Shown here one piece after another: positions 1 to 8,394 of a DNA stretch of 64,000 nucleotides (its first letter is position 1; each line of letters opens with the position of its first letter). Position numbers and translations under genes: made by a program. This DNA comes from Corynebacterium spheniscorum (GTDB taxonomy: Bacteria; Actinomycetota; Actinomycetes; Mycobacteriales; Mycobacteriaceae). Location of the stretch: assembly GCF_900113445.1 (NCBI RefSeq), contig NZ_FOPJ01000002.1, positions 116,030 through 180,029 on the forward strand, in the 5' to 3' direction. The notes below the pieces were generated by a model. That model saw only the letters and a list, made by a program, of their open reading frames with translations. It was not told the DNA's origin and made no database searches.

Positions 1-386
1 GCGGTCTCAAATTGGGTGTACAAATACACCCGCCCATCCGCGGGATCGACAAAGCGGTGCAGACCCTCCCCGGTGTGCGAGTACACGCACTGCGCATCCA
101 CAAAAAGCTCATGCTCCCCGACGCTCAGCTCCGGCAGCACAATGCCTTCTTCTTCGCGGTAGTTCTCCGGAGTGATGTCCTGACCATCCAGTAGCACCTG
201 ATGCACCTTTTCGGCACGTAAATCAATAAAAGTGCTGCCCGGGGTTTTCACGGTGAACTGAACGGTGGTTTTACTCGGGAAAACCTCCGTTGAGCTGCTA
301 AAATCCAGGTCTACCTGGTAATGTTGCACGCTCAGCATTTCCGAGCGTGCCTGCGCCTCTGTACGGGTTAAGTTCGTTGAAGTCAT
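1..386 (-). CDS. pepN: Aminopeptidase N, N-terminal fragment (runs off window start)
   Basis: Zinc metallo-aminopeptidase of the M1 family, removing N-terminal residues from peptides in the cytoplasm. Only the first ~128 residues lie in the window. They read MTSTNLTRTEAQARSEM and continue with the N-terminal beta-domain features of M1 enzymes: the YQVDLDF strand, the FIDLRA segment, and the G(E)GLHRFVDP-D-RVYLYTQFE stretch typical of actinobacterial PepN. The catalytic HEXXH domain lies outside. The start is the ATG whose complement is at 384-386; the upstream region is shared with the divergent DsbA-like gene. Identification rests on the N-terminus and on synteny with other corynebacteria. 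Family assignment is fairly sure. Confidence 0.85.
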   Translation of the reverse strand, partial: MTSTNLTRTEAQARSEMLSVQHYQVDLDFSSSTEVFPSKTTVQFTVKTPGSTFIDLRAEKVHQVLLDGQDITPENYREEEGIVLPELSVGEHELFVDAQCVYSHTGEGLHRFVDPADGRVYLYTQFET

Positions 387-584
387 GCACTCAAACTAAC
401 CCCGCACTATCCTTGGCTGCCATGTGCGCACGCCAGCGCACGTACCCCCTGGCTTACCCCCGCGCTTTTTGAGCTTCCCCCGAGATCGGGTGTTCCCCAC
501 GGTCGGCAAGAATTGTTGACTCTTCGGCGCGGGGTGTGCGGCGTGCCGCACCTAGTTGATATAGAAAGAAGATTTGCGAAAACA

Positions 585-1211
585 ATGACCACCCCGAATA
601 AAACCCAAGACATTACCTTCTGGTTCGATGCCGCCTGCCCCTTTTGTTGGATGACCTCCCGTTGGATCAAGGAAGTTGAAAAAGTCCGCGACATTAAGGT
701 CAACTGGGTTCCCATGTCGCTTGGTGTGCTCAATGAGGGCCGCGATCACCTCTCGGATGACTACAAGGCCGAGATGAAGATGGCCTGGGGCCCGGCCCGC
801 ATCTTCGCTGCGGTGGCCACCAAGGAACCAGAAAAGGTCGATGCACTGTATACCGCCATGGGTTCGCGCATCCACAATGGTGATGATCGCCCGCGTGCCG
901 ATAAGGTCGCCGAAGCCATCCCCGCAGCCCTGGAGGAGGTGGGGTTGGATGCCTCCTATGCGGAGGTTGCTAAGGGCGATAGCTGGGATAAGGAACTGCG
1001 CGCCTTCCACCAAACCGCCATGGATGAAGTCGGCGATGAGGTTGGCACCCCGGTGATTAAGTTCGGCGAGCATGCTTTCTTCGGGCCTGTGATCACCCGC
1101 CTTCCTAAGGGTGAGGAAGCCGGCGAGATCTTCGATGCCGCTGCCCGCATCGCGCAATTCCCCTACTTCTTCGAGATCAAGCGTTCGCGCACCGAAGGCC
1201 CACAGCTTTAA
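585..1211 (+). CDS. DsbA-family mycothiol-dependent reductase (Rv2466c-like)
   Basis: Thioredoxin-fold protein of 208 residues with a CPFC redox motif (C18-C21) in the setting FWFDAACPFCW, followed by TSRWI, the MSLGVLNE stretch, AWGPARI, YTAMGSRIH, a cis-Pro loop GTPVI and the C-terminal PYFFEIKR-RTEGPQ. This pattern closely follows mycobacterial Rv2466c, a cytoplasmic mycothiol-dependent nitroreductase/oxidoreductase of the DsbA superfamily, whose motif is CPWC. There is no signal peptide, so a cytoplasmic thiol-redox role is inferred. I chose the ATG at 585 because conserved sequence starts there; an in-frame start at 513 would add 24 unlikely residues. It is divergent from pepN and followed by a strong terminator. 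Confidence 0.85.
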   Translation: MTTPNKTQDITFWFDAACPFCWMTSRWIKEVEKVRDIKVNWVPMSLGVLNEGRDHLSDDYKAEMKMAWGPARIFAAVATKEPEKVDALYTAMGSRIHNGDDRPRADKVAEAIPAALEEVGLDASYAEVAKGDSWDKELRAFHQTAMDEVGDEVGTPVIKFGEHAFFGPVITRLPKGEEAGEIFDAAARIAQFPYFFEIKRSRTEGPQL

Positions 1212-1226
1212 GGTCGCGAGCTTTCG

Positions 1227-1260
1227 CCCCCGCGTGCACCTGCCACGCGGGGTTTCTTTT
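1227..1260 (+). terminator. Rho-independent terminator of the DsbA-like gene
   Basis: A GC stem (CCCCGCGTG pairing with CACGCGGGG, 1227-1252) is followed directly by a T-rich run (TTTCTTTTT), 16 bases after the stop codon. Confidence 0.8.
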
Positions 1261-1274
1261 TGCCTTATGCCGAC

Positions 1275-1333
1275 TTGCCCACTGGAGTGTGCAAAATAGA
1301 GACCTCATGCAGTCTGCCCACTGGGGTGGGCAA
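1275..1333. promoter_or_regulatory. Two tandem dyads upstream of rpiB (possible operator pair)
   Basis: Two related 20-bp imperfect palindromes, TTGCCCACTGGAGTGTGCAA (1275-1294) and CTGCCCACTGGGGTGGGCAA (1314-1333), lie 39 bp apart centre to centre, between a terminator and the rpiB promoter. The second has seven-base arms (TGCCCAC/GTGGGCA). The G/C-rich arms resemble CsoR/RicR-type metal-sensor operators, but no such regulator is in the window, so the ligand is unknown. Confidence 0.4.
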
Positions 1334-1369
1334 GCGTGCCTGTCATGGGAGCGTTGGGGTTCAACTCGC

Positions 1370-1375
1370 TAGACT
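1370..1375 (+). promoter_or_regulatory. -10 box of rpiB, probable leaderless transcript
   Basis: TAGACT ends 7 bases before the rpiB ATG at 1383. No Shine-Dalgarno sequence is visible, so transcription probably starts at or next to the A of the start codon. Confidence 0.6.
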
Positions 1376-1382
1376 GAAACCC

Positions 1383-1859
1383 ATGCGCGTTTACCTAGGA
1401 GCTGACCATGCCGGTTTCGAAACGAAAGCGGCCATCATTGAACACTTAAAAGAAAAGGGTGTGGAGGCTATCGACTGCGGTGCCCACACCTATGTGGCCA
1501 CCGATGACTACCCGGCCTATTGCATTGAAGCTGCCCTCAGGACCGTGAATGATCCCGGTTCCTTAGGCATCGTGCTGGGTGGATCCGGCAATGGCGAACA
1601 GATCGCCGCCAATAAGGTCAAGGGCGCTCGTTGTGCACTGGCCTGGAATGAAGCCACCGCCCGCCTTGCCCGCGAGCACAATAATGCTCAACTGATCGGC
1701 ATTGGTGGCCGCCAGCACAGCATCGAAGAGGTCTTGAAGATCGTCGATGCTTTCTTGGATCAGGAATGGTCCGAGGAGGAACGCCACCAGCGTCGTATCG
1801 ATATTCTTTCCGAGTATGAGAAGACCGGCATCGCCCCGGCACTTCCGGAAAACGAATAG
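1383..1859 (+). CDS. rpiB: Ribose-5-phosphate isomerase B
   Basis: Interconverts ribose 5-phosphate and ribulose 5-phosphate in the pentose phosphate pathway. The 158 residues start MRVYLGADHAGFETK, with the conserved GADHAG phosphate/ring-opening site (H9). The active-site loop GGSGNGEQIAANK carries glutamate (E72), as in Mycobacterium tuberculosis RpiB, where Glu replaces the catalytic Cys of the E. coli enzyme. Length fits the LacA/RpiB family. The ATG at 1383 is chosen because the core strand begins there and a -10 box sits 7 bases upstream; the longer in-frame extension to 1260 runs through the dyads and is not plausible. A terminator follows. Confidence 0.93.
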   Translation: MRVYLGADHAGFETKAAIIEHLKEKGVEAIDCGAHTYVATDDYPAYCIEAALRTVNDPGSLGIVLGGSGNGEQIAANKVKGARCALAWNEATARLAREHNNAQLIGIGGRQHSIEEVLKIVDAFLDQEWSEEERHQRRIDILSEYEKTGIAPALPENE

Positions 1860-1875
1860 TTTTTTCTACGCACAA

Positions 1876-1915
1876 ACGCCCCGCACCTTCTGCTACAGAA
1901 GATGCGGGGCGTTTT
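1876..1915 (+). terminator. Rho-independent terminator after rpiB
   Basis: Long hairpin (ACGCCCCGCA pairing with TGCGGGGCGT, with inner CTTCTG/CAGAAG pairing) followed by TTTT. It may also serve the convergent minus-strand gene ending at 1955. Confidence 0.85.
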
Positions 1916-1954
1916 CTCACTCATTCCCCGAAGGGTCTTAGTCCGGTGAAGGCT

Positions 1955-2737
1955 CTAAAAGTCGAAGTCGAAGCCGCCATCGAAAAGTCCGCCCCCGGCA
2001 TCATCAAAACCACCATCAAAGCCATCGCCATCGAAACCATCTGCATCGAAGTCATTCTCAGCAGCAGCTAAACCATCGGCATAGCCATCGCCATAACCAT
2101 TTTCAAAGGCTTGGGCAGAGTAGTTCACCCCGGACATGCCGCTAAATAGCGAAGAGAACAACATGACCGAACCCATGGTCCACATGCCAGAATGCAAGGC
2201 ATCAGCCCACCAGGGGCGCGAATACCAACCAGCGGGTACTGGGCGTCCAGCCACCATGCCACCGGGGTAGTAGTTCGGGGTTTCCTCCGAAGCATGCGGG
2301 GAAGCAGTAATGGTCTGGCCCTCATGGTTAATAGTGCGGGTTTCGGTCACCGCACCGGCACGGCGTTGGCCTTCTAGAAGCGGAAGCTCTGGGCCAGCCG
2401 GAAGCCCCATGATCTCGCGGGCAGCATTCACATAGTGCAGGCCCTCAAGCGCGGATTCGCGTGCCATTTTTGCCTGCGCCACGGTGGTGGCCTGAGAGAT
2501 CTGCGAGTTCGCGGCAGTAAAACGCTCTGAAGCGTCCGCCATTGCCTGCGTGCTCGCCGCATCGGTGCCCGAAATGGTCAGCACCTGGGAGCCAAGGCGC
2601 TCAATCCAGCGGCGAGCATCGGCGCGCGCATCATCCAAGCTGGATTCCTGCATCTGTTGTTGTTGGCGATTGTTATTGCGACTGGCATACATCGCGCCAC
2701 CAATAGCCAGGAGTACTAGCAGCAGGACAATGGACAT
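1955..2737 (-). CDS. Single-pass membrane protein with DUF1542-like helical segment and Asp/Gly/Phe-rich tail
   Basis: 260 residues, not assigned to a known function. An N-terminal hydrophobic helix (MSIVLLLVLLAIGGAMYAS, residues 1-19) looks like a signal anchor. It is followed by an Ala/Gln-rich helical stretch to about residue 110 reminiscent of DUF1542 repeats, a region with aromatic and Pro/Gly residues (PGGMVAGRPVPAGWYSRPWW), a second hydrophobic segment (MWTMGSVMLFSSLF), and a low-complexity acidic tail of D, F and G ending in FDFDF. I placed the start at the ATG complementary to 2735-2737, where the membrane helix begins; the 54 in-frame residues upstream lack membrane or domain character. 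Probably an envelope protein. It is convergent with rpiB. Confidence 0.65.
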   Translation of the reverse strand: MSIVLLLVLLAIGGAMYASRNNNRQQQQMQESSLDDARADARRWIERLGSQVLTISGTDAASTQAMADASERFTAANSQISQATTVAQAKMARESALEGLHYVNAAREIMGLPAGPELPLLEGQRRAGAVTETRTINHEGQTITASPHASEETPNYYPGGMVAGRPVPAGWYSRPWWADALHSGMWTMGSVMLFSSLFSGMSGVNYSAQAFENGYGDGYADGLAAAENDFDADGFDGDGFDGGFDDAGGGLFDGGFDFDF

Positions 2738-3013
2738 GAGTTCACACACCGCTCTCTTCAGAGTGATTGTTGGGGCAATAAGAGTTATCTCTACTTTTTC
2801 AAACGACGCTGCCCTTAAGAGAGTTCCCACCCCGGTGTGTACCCAATCACCCCTGGAAAAGTATTTCCGCTGCTCAGCAGGTAGAATTACAGGCCGCAAT
2901 AAGTCCTTTCACCAGGGCTTAAGCCAACCTAAACCCCGGCATATAAACGCCACAAAGCACCCGCAGCCCGCGCTAAAAAATCCACAAATTCTTGGAAAAC
3001 ACGAGGTAAGCAG

Positions 3014-3946
3014 ATGACCTACAACCCCGGTGGGTATCAAGGCCCAAATGAGCCCTATGATGACCCCTTCCAGGTTGCCCCGCCACCAAAGAAATCCCCC
3101 TGGCCAATGATCAGTGCCCTGGCGGTAGTAGTGGCGCTTGTTGCTGCGGGGGTAATCTACACGGTCTACTTCAAAGACTCCTCCAACATCAGTGCCCAGA
3201 GCACAAGTAGCCAATCAGCTAGCGCTCAGCCCGGTGATGAAGAAACGGCGGCGGCCACCGTCATTGAAACGGTGACACCCACCGAAGAAGAAGAGTCGAA
3301 GGATAAAGAGGATAAGAACAAGGACCGAGGTAAAGAAGATAAGGATGATCCGGCCTTAACCCGCAGTCCGGATGCGCCCGCCGGTGGGCTTAATAAGGAA
3401 CACAACCGGCTCACCCCACCAGATCGTGTCCGTCACCAAGAACTCCCACCCACCCCGGTTCCCACCACGCCTTGGGTGGAGCAGAAGGTTGCTCACGTGA
3501 TTCCGTTAGATTATCGCTCTGGTTGGCCGGAGAGCATCTCGGAATATCACGTGTCGAAGATGTTTGATATCTCGCCTTCGGACGAAGACTTTGAATCGCG
3601 CTTCAATCAGCTCAACCCCGAGGAACTGAGCAAGCCACTGCTACAAGAAGGGTTTAAGCCCTGGTGGCCAGCAGATGGACCGGCGCACACCGATAAGTTC
3701 CTTGAGCTTCAAAACCAGCCCCGCGCCAGTATCTTCGCACAGCGTGAACTGCTGGATTCCTACCGCATCGCCAATGATGTGATGGTGTATCACTGGCGTG
3801 TGGAACCGCTGGTGAGGGGAGGAATCAACGATGGAGAAGAGCTGCCGCCATTTGAGGTGAAGGTAGCCATGATCGGTACCCAAGATGGTCTGTGGTTGCT
3901 GGATGATTATTGGTTCCCCGAAGGTAAGGAACCTTCTATCCACTAA
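3014..3946 (+). CDS. Membrane-anchored hypothetical protein with charged linker
   Basis: 310 residues of unknown function. Layout: a Pro/Gly-rich cytoplasmic leader (residues 1-30), one transmembrane helix (PMISALAVVVALVAAGVIYTVYF, about 31-53), a Ser/Thr linker with a strongly charged Lys/Glu/Asp block (about 85-120), a Pro-rich hinge, and a C-terminal mixed domain (about 155-310) containing YRSGWPESI, WWPADGPAH and a final DDYWFPEGKEP. Type II topology with an extracytoplasmic C-terminal domain is inferred. Start: ATG at 3014 after GAGGTAAG. It is divergent from the 1955-2737 gene with a 276-bp intergenic space, and both may be envelope proteins. Confidence 0.7.
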   Translation: MTYNPGGYQGPNEPYDDPFQVAPPPKKSPWPMISALAVVVALVAAGVIYTVYFKDSSNISAQSTSSQSASAQPGDEETAAATVIETVTPTEEEESKDKEDKNKDRGKEDKDDPALTRSPDAPAGGLNKEHNRLTPPDRVRHQELPPTPVPTTPWVEQKVAHVIPLDYRSGWPESISEYHVSKMFDISPSDEDFESRFNQLNPEELSKPLLQEGFKPWWPADGPAHTDKFLELQNQPRASIFAQRELLDSYRIANDVMVYHWRVEPLVRGGINDGEELPPFEVKVAMIGTQDGLWLLDDYWFPEGKEPSIH

Positions 3947-4015
3947 AAACACCTAGAATTTTCCGCGTTGCCTAGCGTGCGTGCTATGATCCTCAACGCG
4001 CACTAGGAACGCGAT

Positions 4016-4087
4016 GGGAACGTCGTATAGTGGCTAATACCTCAGCCTTCCAAGCTGAAGACGCGGGTTCGATTCCCGTCGTTCCCT
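4016..4087 (+). tRNA. tRNA-Gly (anticodon UCC)
   Basis: 72-nt cloverleaf. The acceptor stem GGGAACG pairs with CGTTCCC and the discriminator is T (4087). The anticodon arm TCAGC-CTTCCAA-GCTGA has TCC at the anticodon, and the T arm is CGGGTTCGATTCCCG. CCA is not encoded. A terminator-like hairpin follows within 6 bases. Confidence 0.95.
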
Positions 4088-4092
4088 CTCTG

Positions 4093-4125
4093 ATCACCTC
4101 CGCCGACTAAGGCGGGGGTGATTTT
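4093..4125 (+). terminator. Terminator after tRNA-Gly
   Basis: ATCACCTCCGCC (4093-4104) pairs almost perfectly with GGCGGGGGTGAT (4111-4122) around a GACTAA loop and is followed by TTTT. Confidence 0.85.
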
Positions 4126-4539
4126 GCATTGGTGGGGGAGAGGATCCGGGTTAAGTGGTCGAAAGTGTGCTTCGGCAGACGTCACTGCGGTGGGTGCCAC
4201 GTTTCATTGTTATTCCAGGGGTCGCTTGGGGTGTTGTGTTCAATGCACCTGCGCCTGAGAAAGAAATCCAGCCCGTCTCCGAATGATGGGTCGAAGCGGG
4301 CTGAACGATTGGCTTCAGATTACTGGTTCTGTGTAGGAAGTCAACGATTCCGAAAAAATTTTTAGCACTGGGCAAGAAACTAACCAGGCGCTGGGCGCAT
4401 CCGGGTCTCTTTTGACCTACTCACGTCCTTCAAGGACCTTGCGTGGGTTTAAGCACTTCCTACTGAGTGAACGGTTCTTAAGGAAGCAGAGCACCCTCGA
4501 TTTCTTGTTGCGGCACGTAGGATCAGGGAGGAAAAGTAT
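4126..4539. other. Intergenic region without recognisable gene
   Basis: About 410 bp between tRNA-Gly and the broken mrr gene. Short reading frames on both strands show no recognisable domain. A weak inverted pair AGCCCG/CGGGCT surrounds 4270-4300. A good Shine-Dalgarno (AGGGAGG, 4525-4531) at the right edge belongs to mrr. Sequences just after tRNA genes are common insertion sites, but no tRNA 3'-end duplication was seen. Confidence 0.5.
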
Positions 4540-5506
4540 TTGTGGATGCCAAGGATGAGGGACCTGATGGGTAGCGATAACACCCCGACCAGTGATGAGT
4601 TTCGGCCAGTGGTTTTGCGGGTGCTCGCTGATGGCAAGGCTCGACCGCTGCGGGAAATTTATCGGGCGGTAGCGGATCAAATGAAGTTAGCACCGGAGGT
4701 CCTAGAAGAGCGAGTGAGCTCTGGGGAGCATCGGTACTCTCACCGGATTAGGTGGGCGTGTTCTGCGTTGGCCTTTGGGGGATTATTGGAGCGGCCGAAG
4801 CGGGCTCATTACAAAATTACTGAGAATGGTCGGGTAGTGGATGCTCGGGAGGTTGGAGAGTTATTCCGAGAAGGCCATGCTGGAATGGCCTGCGTGGCGG
4901 GCATATCGAGAAGAGGTGACCACACGCAAAGCTGAGGATCCTGAGACCTTGGAGAACTCCTTGGTGGAGGATGAGGAGGATCCGATTGAGGCGATGTCCG
5001 CAGGAGAGCGCACCTTGAATGCGCAAACAGAGACAGATCTGCGGAAGCGTTTGCAGGAATCTTCACCAGAATTTTTTGAAAAGGCTGTTATCGAGCTGCT
5101 GTGGGCCATGGGTTATGGCGGTACCCATGGGGAGAAACAACATGTAGGCCGCTCCGGCGATGGTGGGATTGATGGGGTTATCCGCCAGGATGCGCTGGGA
5201 CTGACGAATATTTATATCCAGGCGAAGCGCTATGCCGATACCAATAAGGTGGGGGATCCGGAGATCCGGAACTTTATTGGAGCTTTGGATTCCCGTGGGG
5301 CGAGCCTGGGCGTGTTTATTACGACCTCAAGTTTCTTGCCTTCAGCGCAGCGCACGGCGGCGGGGTATCGACATGGGAAGATCGTGCTGATTGATGGCAT
5401 CAAGCTGACAAGTTTGATGCTGGCCTATGGGGTGGCGGTGTATAAGGCCAGGGAGTTCACGCTCTATGAGATCGATGATGACTTCTTTGATGAAGAAAGA
5501 GCCTAG
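4540..5506 (+). pseudogene. mrr: Mrr-type (type IV) restriction endonuclease, frameshifted
   Basis: Mrr enzymes cut modified DNA and consist of an N-terminal winged-helix domain plus a PD-(D/E)XK nuclease domain in one chain of about 300 residues. Here the first frame (4540 to a stop at 4935) encodes the winged helix (FRPVVLRVLADGKARPLREI ... AHYKITENGR). The second frame, shifted by one base, continues to 5506 with the nuclease domain: FFEKAVIELLWAMGYGG, the catalytic GGIDG and the QAKR motif, then GVFITTSSF. Continuity is restored by skipping one T near 4864 in GAGTTATTCCGAG, giving VGEL-SEKAMLEWPAW. Start: TTG at 4540, 8 bases after AGGGAGG. Either a true inactivating +1 insertion, a sequencing error, or, less likely, a programmed frameshift. 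Confidence 0.8.
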
Positions 5507-5898
5507 GCCTGTGGTGGTGCTGAACTGAGGTTTAAGGTGAGCTACTCGCGCGCCTTAAAGAGCCTCGCGCGGCACACCCCAGCCCTGTGGGGCGCGTTGC
5601 CTTAAGAGTCTGCTCAGGCTTCGGTCTCGGGGAAAGCAAAATTTTGTGTGAGGCCGAGGAATTTTTGGAGCGTGGGTCTGCACTGAAGCGGGGGAGGAAA
5701 GCCGGTGGTAGGGGCGATAAATTGGGCTTAAGTGGCCCCAACTAAAACGCGTATTTGAGGGTTGTTCTAGCATGAAGCGGTACCGCGCACCTGAAGTTTT
5801 TTAGGGGCCCGATGAAGACAGCTGTACATAGTGCACGCTAAACTTGTCGACCGTACCAATGGTGGTATACCTTTTCCTCGGGTTCATCCCTGAGGGAA
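5507..5898. other. Intergenic region with hairpins, no gene seen
   Basis: About 390 bp between mrr and tRNA-Pro. TTTAAGG (5531-5537) and CCTTAAA (5553-5559) form a hairpin arm pair around the motif GCTACTCGCG. A second GC-rich dyad lies at 5565-5600. Neither has a T-run. Reading frames on both strands look non-coding. The right end should hold the tRNA-Pro promoter. Confidence 0.45.
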
Positions 5899-5972
5899 CG
5901 GGGCGTGGCGCAGCTTGGTAGCGCACCTGCTTTGGGAGCAGGGGGTCGCAGGTTCAAATCCTGTCGCCCCGA
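5899..5972 (+). tRNA. tRNA-Pro (anticodon UGG)
   Basis: 74-nt cloverleaf. The acceptor CGGGGCG pairs with CGCCCCG (5965-5971) and the discriminator is A. The anticodon arm CCTGC-TTTGGGA-GCAGG carries TGG, and the T arm is GCAGGTTCAAATCCTGTC. CCA is not encoded. Located just upstream of tig, as in related genomes. Confidence 0.95.
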
Positions 5973-5982
5973 CCGTTAAGGC

Positions 5983-6015
5983 CTCACGCACCTCAATAAC
6001 ACTGAGGTGCGTGGG
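5983..6015 (+). terminator. Hairpin between tRNA-Pro and tig
   Basis: CTCACGCACCTCA (5983-5995) pairs with TGAGGTGCGTGGG (6003-6015) with one mismatch. There is no strong T-run, so the termination role is inferred from position. Confidence 0.55.
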
Positions 6016-6072
6016 GTCTGACAGAACAATTTTTAGACCGATAACCAATGTGAATCCCCAGGAGAGTGGCTC

Positions 6073-7497
6073 GTGAAGAGTTCCGTCGAGAAGCTGAGCG
6101 ACACCCGCGTCAAGCTCACTGTTGAGGTCCCCTTTGAGGAACTCAACAAGGAAGTTGACCAGGCATACGCCGCCATCGCCCAGCAGGTGAGCATCCCGGG
6201 CTTCCGCCGTGGCAAGGCTCCCCGTCAGCTCATCGATGTCCGCTTCGGTCGTGGCCCGATCCTGGAGCAGGTCGTCAACGATATGCTGCCGAGCCGCTAC
6301 CAGGCAGCATGCGAAGAAAATGAACTTCCGGTGCTTGGTCAGCCGAAGATCGACATCACCAAGATTGATGATGGCAAGCTCGTTGAGTTCGTAGCGGAAG
6401 TAGATGTTCGCCCCGAGATTGAGGTTCCGGACTTCTCCTCCTACGAGGTGACCGTGCCGAAGGCTGAGGTTAACTCCGAGAAGGTTGACGCCGAAGTTGA
6501 TAAGCTGCGTGCTCGCTTCAGCGAACTGAAGGACACCGACCGTGAGCTGAAGGACGGCGACGTTGCCTCCATCGATCTTTCTGCCACCATTGATGGCAAG
6601 GAGATTGAGGAAGCCAAGACCGAAGGCCTGACCTACAACGTTGGTTCTGGCGACCTGATCGAGGGCCTGGATGAGGCTCTGTTGGGCCTGAAGACCGGTG
6701 ATGAGAAGGAATTCACCGCCACCCTGGAGCACCCTGACTACAAGGACCAGGAAGCCACCATCACTGTTGTGGTGAAGCAGACCAAGGAAGCTGAGCTGCC
6801 GGACTTTGATGAAGAGTTCGTGCAGATGGCCTCTGAATTCGATGAGCCGGATGAGCTGATTGAAGACATCACCACCCGCTTGGAAGAGGAAGCTAAGTCT
6901 GCTCAGGCTGCTGCCATCCGCGATGAGGTGCTGAAGAAGGCCCTGTCTGAGGTGGAGTTCTCTCTGCCGGAGACCGTGGTTGATGAGCAGGTTGATGCTC
7001 AGAAGCACCAGCTGCTGGGCCAGCTCGCCCACGATGAGGCTGCGCTGAACCGCATTCTTGAAGCTCAGGGCACCACCCGCGAAGAGTTCGATAAGGATAT
7101 TCGCGAGAACGCTACCGAAGCTGTGCGCACCCAGCTCTTCTTGGATGCCCTGGCGGAGAAGGAGAACCCGGAGGTCTCCCAGCAGGAGCTCACCGACCAC
7201 ATCCTGTTCACCGCTGACTCCTATGGCATGGACCCGAACCAGTTCATCCAGCAGCTGCAGCAGTCCAACCAGATCGGCAACCTCTTCGCTGATGTTCGCC
7301 GCGGCAAGGCCCTGGCCGTTGCTATCTGCCAGGTGAGCGTGAAGGACGAAGACGGCGAGGCCGTTGATCCTAAGCAGTACTTCGGCGATGAAGATGAAAT
7401 CGCTGAGGCTGAGAAGAAGATCGACGACGCCAAGGCTGATAAGGCTGATGCCGACAAGGCCGATGCCGATAAGGCTGAGGAGAAGGAAGAGAACTAA
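6073..7497 (+). CDS. tig: Trigger factor (ribosome-associated chaperone / peptidyl-prolyl isomerase)
   Basis: Binds the ribosome exit tunnel and assists early folding of nascent chains. 474 residues: N-terminal ribosome-binding domain ([20 protein letters not shown], with the signature [10 protein letters not shown] near residue 46), a central FKBP-type isomerase domain (about 155-245, [19 protein letters not shown] ... [14 protein letters not shown]), and a helical C-terminal domain. The last ~35 residues are a low-complexity Asp/Lys/Ala tail with [13 protein letters not shown] repeats, longer than in E. coli Tig. Start: GTG at 6073, preceded by AGGAGAG. Followed by a hairpin and then clpP1P2, the usual actinobacterial order. 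Confidence 0.97.
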   Translation: MKSSVEKLSDTRVKLTVEVPFEELNKEVDQAYAAIAQQVSIPGFRRGKAPRQLIDVRFGRGPILEQVVNDMLPSRYQAACEENELPVLGQPKIDITKIDDGKLVEFVAEVDVRPEIEVPDFSSYEVTVPKAEVNSEKVDAEVDKLRARFSELKDTDRELKDGDVASIDLSATIDGKEIEEAKTEGLTYNVGSGDLIEGLDEALLGLKTGDEKEFTATLEHPDYKDQEATITVVVKQTKEAELPDFDEEFVQMASEFDEPDELIEDITTRLEEEAKSAQAAAIRDEVLKKALSEVEFSLPETVVDEQVDAQKHQLLGQLAHDEAALNRILEAQGTTREEFDKDIRENATEAVRTQLFLDALAEKENPEVSQQELTDHILFTADSYGMDPNQFIQQLQQSNQIGNLFADVRRGKALAVAICQVSVKDEDGEAVDPKQYFGDEDEIAEAEKKIDDAKADKADADKADADKAEEKEEN

Positions 7498-7528
7498 TCT
7501 TCCCCAAGCTCTAAGAATAAAGAAGCAG

Positions 7529-7590
7529 TCCCCGCAGGAGTATGTGTGCTAAACAAGCACATGGACCCCTCCGGGGATTTGCTTTTTCTA
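7529..7590 (+). terminator. Terminator-like double hairpin after tig
   Basis: Outer arms TCCCCG (7529-7534) and CGGGGA (7572-7577) enclose an inner ATGTGTGCT/AGCACAT stem. A T-rich run (TTTGCTTTTT) follows. Confidence 0.6.
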
Positions 7591-7627
7591 GCGCGAAGGC
7601 TTGTGTTCGGGTCCTTCCTAGAGTTTT

Positions 7628-7645
7628 GAACGCTCTAAGCGAACA
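7628..7645. promoter_or_regulatory. ClgR operator upstream of clpP1P2
   Basis: On the minus strand the site reads TGTTCGCTTAGAGCGTTC, matching at every position the corynebacterial ClgR consensus WNNWCGCYNANRGCGWWS as I recall it. ClgR activates clpP1P2 and other proteolysis genes in Corynebacterium. The site is about 108 bp upstream of the clpP1 start, suitable for an activator. Confidence 0.75.
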
Positions 7646-7752
7646 GACACCTAACCTCGCCGAGCACGCGGGTACCCTAGTGCCTATGCGCACGCGCGGG
7701 TTTTAGCCGCGCCTCGCGACACCTTTCTTAAATCAAGGAGTAACAGCACATC

Positions 7753-8349
7753 ATGACTGAGCAGATGAACACCAGCAACTCGGGCCTTAACCTGGGCGAT
7801 TCGGTGTACGAACGCCTCCTCAAGGAACGCATTATCTTCCTGGGCTCGCAGGTCGACGATGATATCGCCAATAAGCTCTGCGCCCAGATCCTTCTGCTAT
7901 CCGCAGAAGATCCCACCCGCGACATCTCCTTGTATATCAACTCCCCCGGTGGTTCTGTCACCGCTGGCATGGCAATCTACGACACCATGAAGTACTCGCC
8001 TTGCGATATTGCCACCTACGGCATGGGCTTGGCTGCTTCGATGGGGCAGTTCTTGCTTTCCGCCGGCACCAAGGGCAAGCGTTTCGCCCTGCCGCATGCG
8101 CGCATCATGATGCACCAGCCTTCTGCCGGTGTTGGTGGTACCGCTGCTGATATCGCCATTCAGGCAGAGCAGTTCGCTTTGACCAAGCGCGAAATGGCTG
8201 AGCTGATTGCTGAGCACACCGGCCAGACCTTCGAGCAGATTACCGCCGACTCCGATCGCGATCGTTGGTTTACCGCCCAAGAAGCTAAGGATTACGGGAT
8301 CGTCGATCACGTTATTAGCCACGCTGAGGGCGGGAACATCAGCAACTAA
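7753..8349 (+). CDS. clpP1: ATP-dependent Clp protease proteolytic subunit 1
   Basis: Serine peptidase subunit of the Clp protease, working with ClpX/ClpC ATPases in cytoplasmic protein turnover. 198 residues with the catalytic triad in place: S96 (GLAASMGQ), H121 (MMHQPSAG) and D170 (DSDRDRWF), plus the [13 protein letters not shown] oxyanion strand. Start: ATG at 7753 after AAGGAG. First gene of a two-gene operon with clpP2 (45-bp gap). Actinobacteria need both subunits, which form a mixed ClpP1P2 tetradecamer. Confidence 0.97.
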   Translation: MTEQMNTSNSGLNLGDSVYERLLKERIIFLGSQVDDDIANKLCAQILLLSAEDPTRDISLYINSPGGSVTAGMAIYDTMKYSPCDIATYGMGLAASMGQFLLSAGTKGKRFALPHARIMMHQPSAGVGGTAADIAIQAEQFALTKREMAELIAEHTGQTFEQITADSDRDRWFTAQEAKDYGIVDHVISHAEGGNISN

Positions 8350-8394
8350 CCCTTCACCACAGGTCCCACGACGATCGCCAAGGAGAATAACAAG

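Noticed and set aside
513..584. Longer N-terminus for the DsbA-like reductase
   Set aside because: The 24 extra residues are not conserved, and the redox domain begins at the ATG at 585.
4858..4870. Programmed +1 frameshift in mrr
   Set aside because: No Shine-Dalgarno-like stimulator, stop codon or known slippery sequence lies at the shift. A simple indel is more likely.
5884..7200. 438-codon open frame on the minus strand opposite tig
   Set aside because: It is the complement of trigger factor and of tRNA-Pro. The segment ATGFEPATPCSQS is the well-known false translation of an antisense tRNA.
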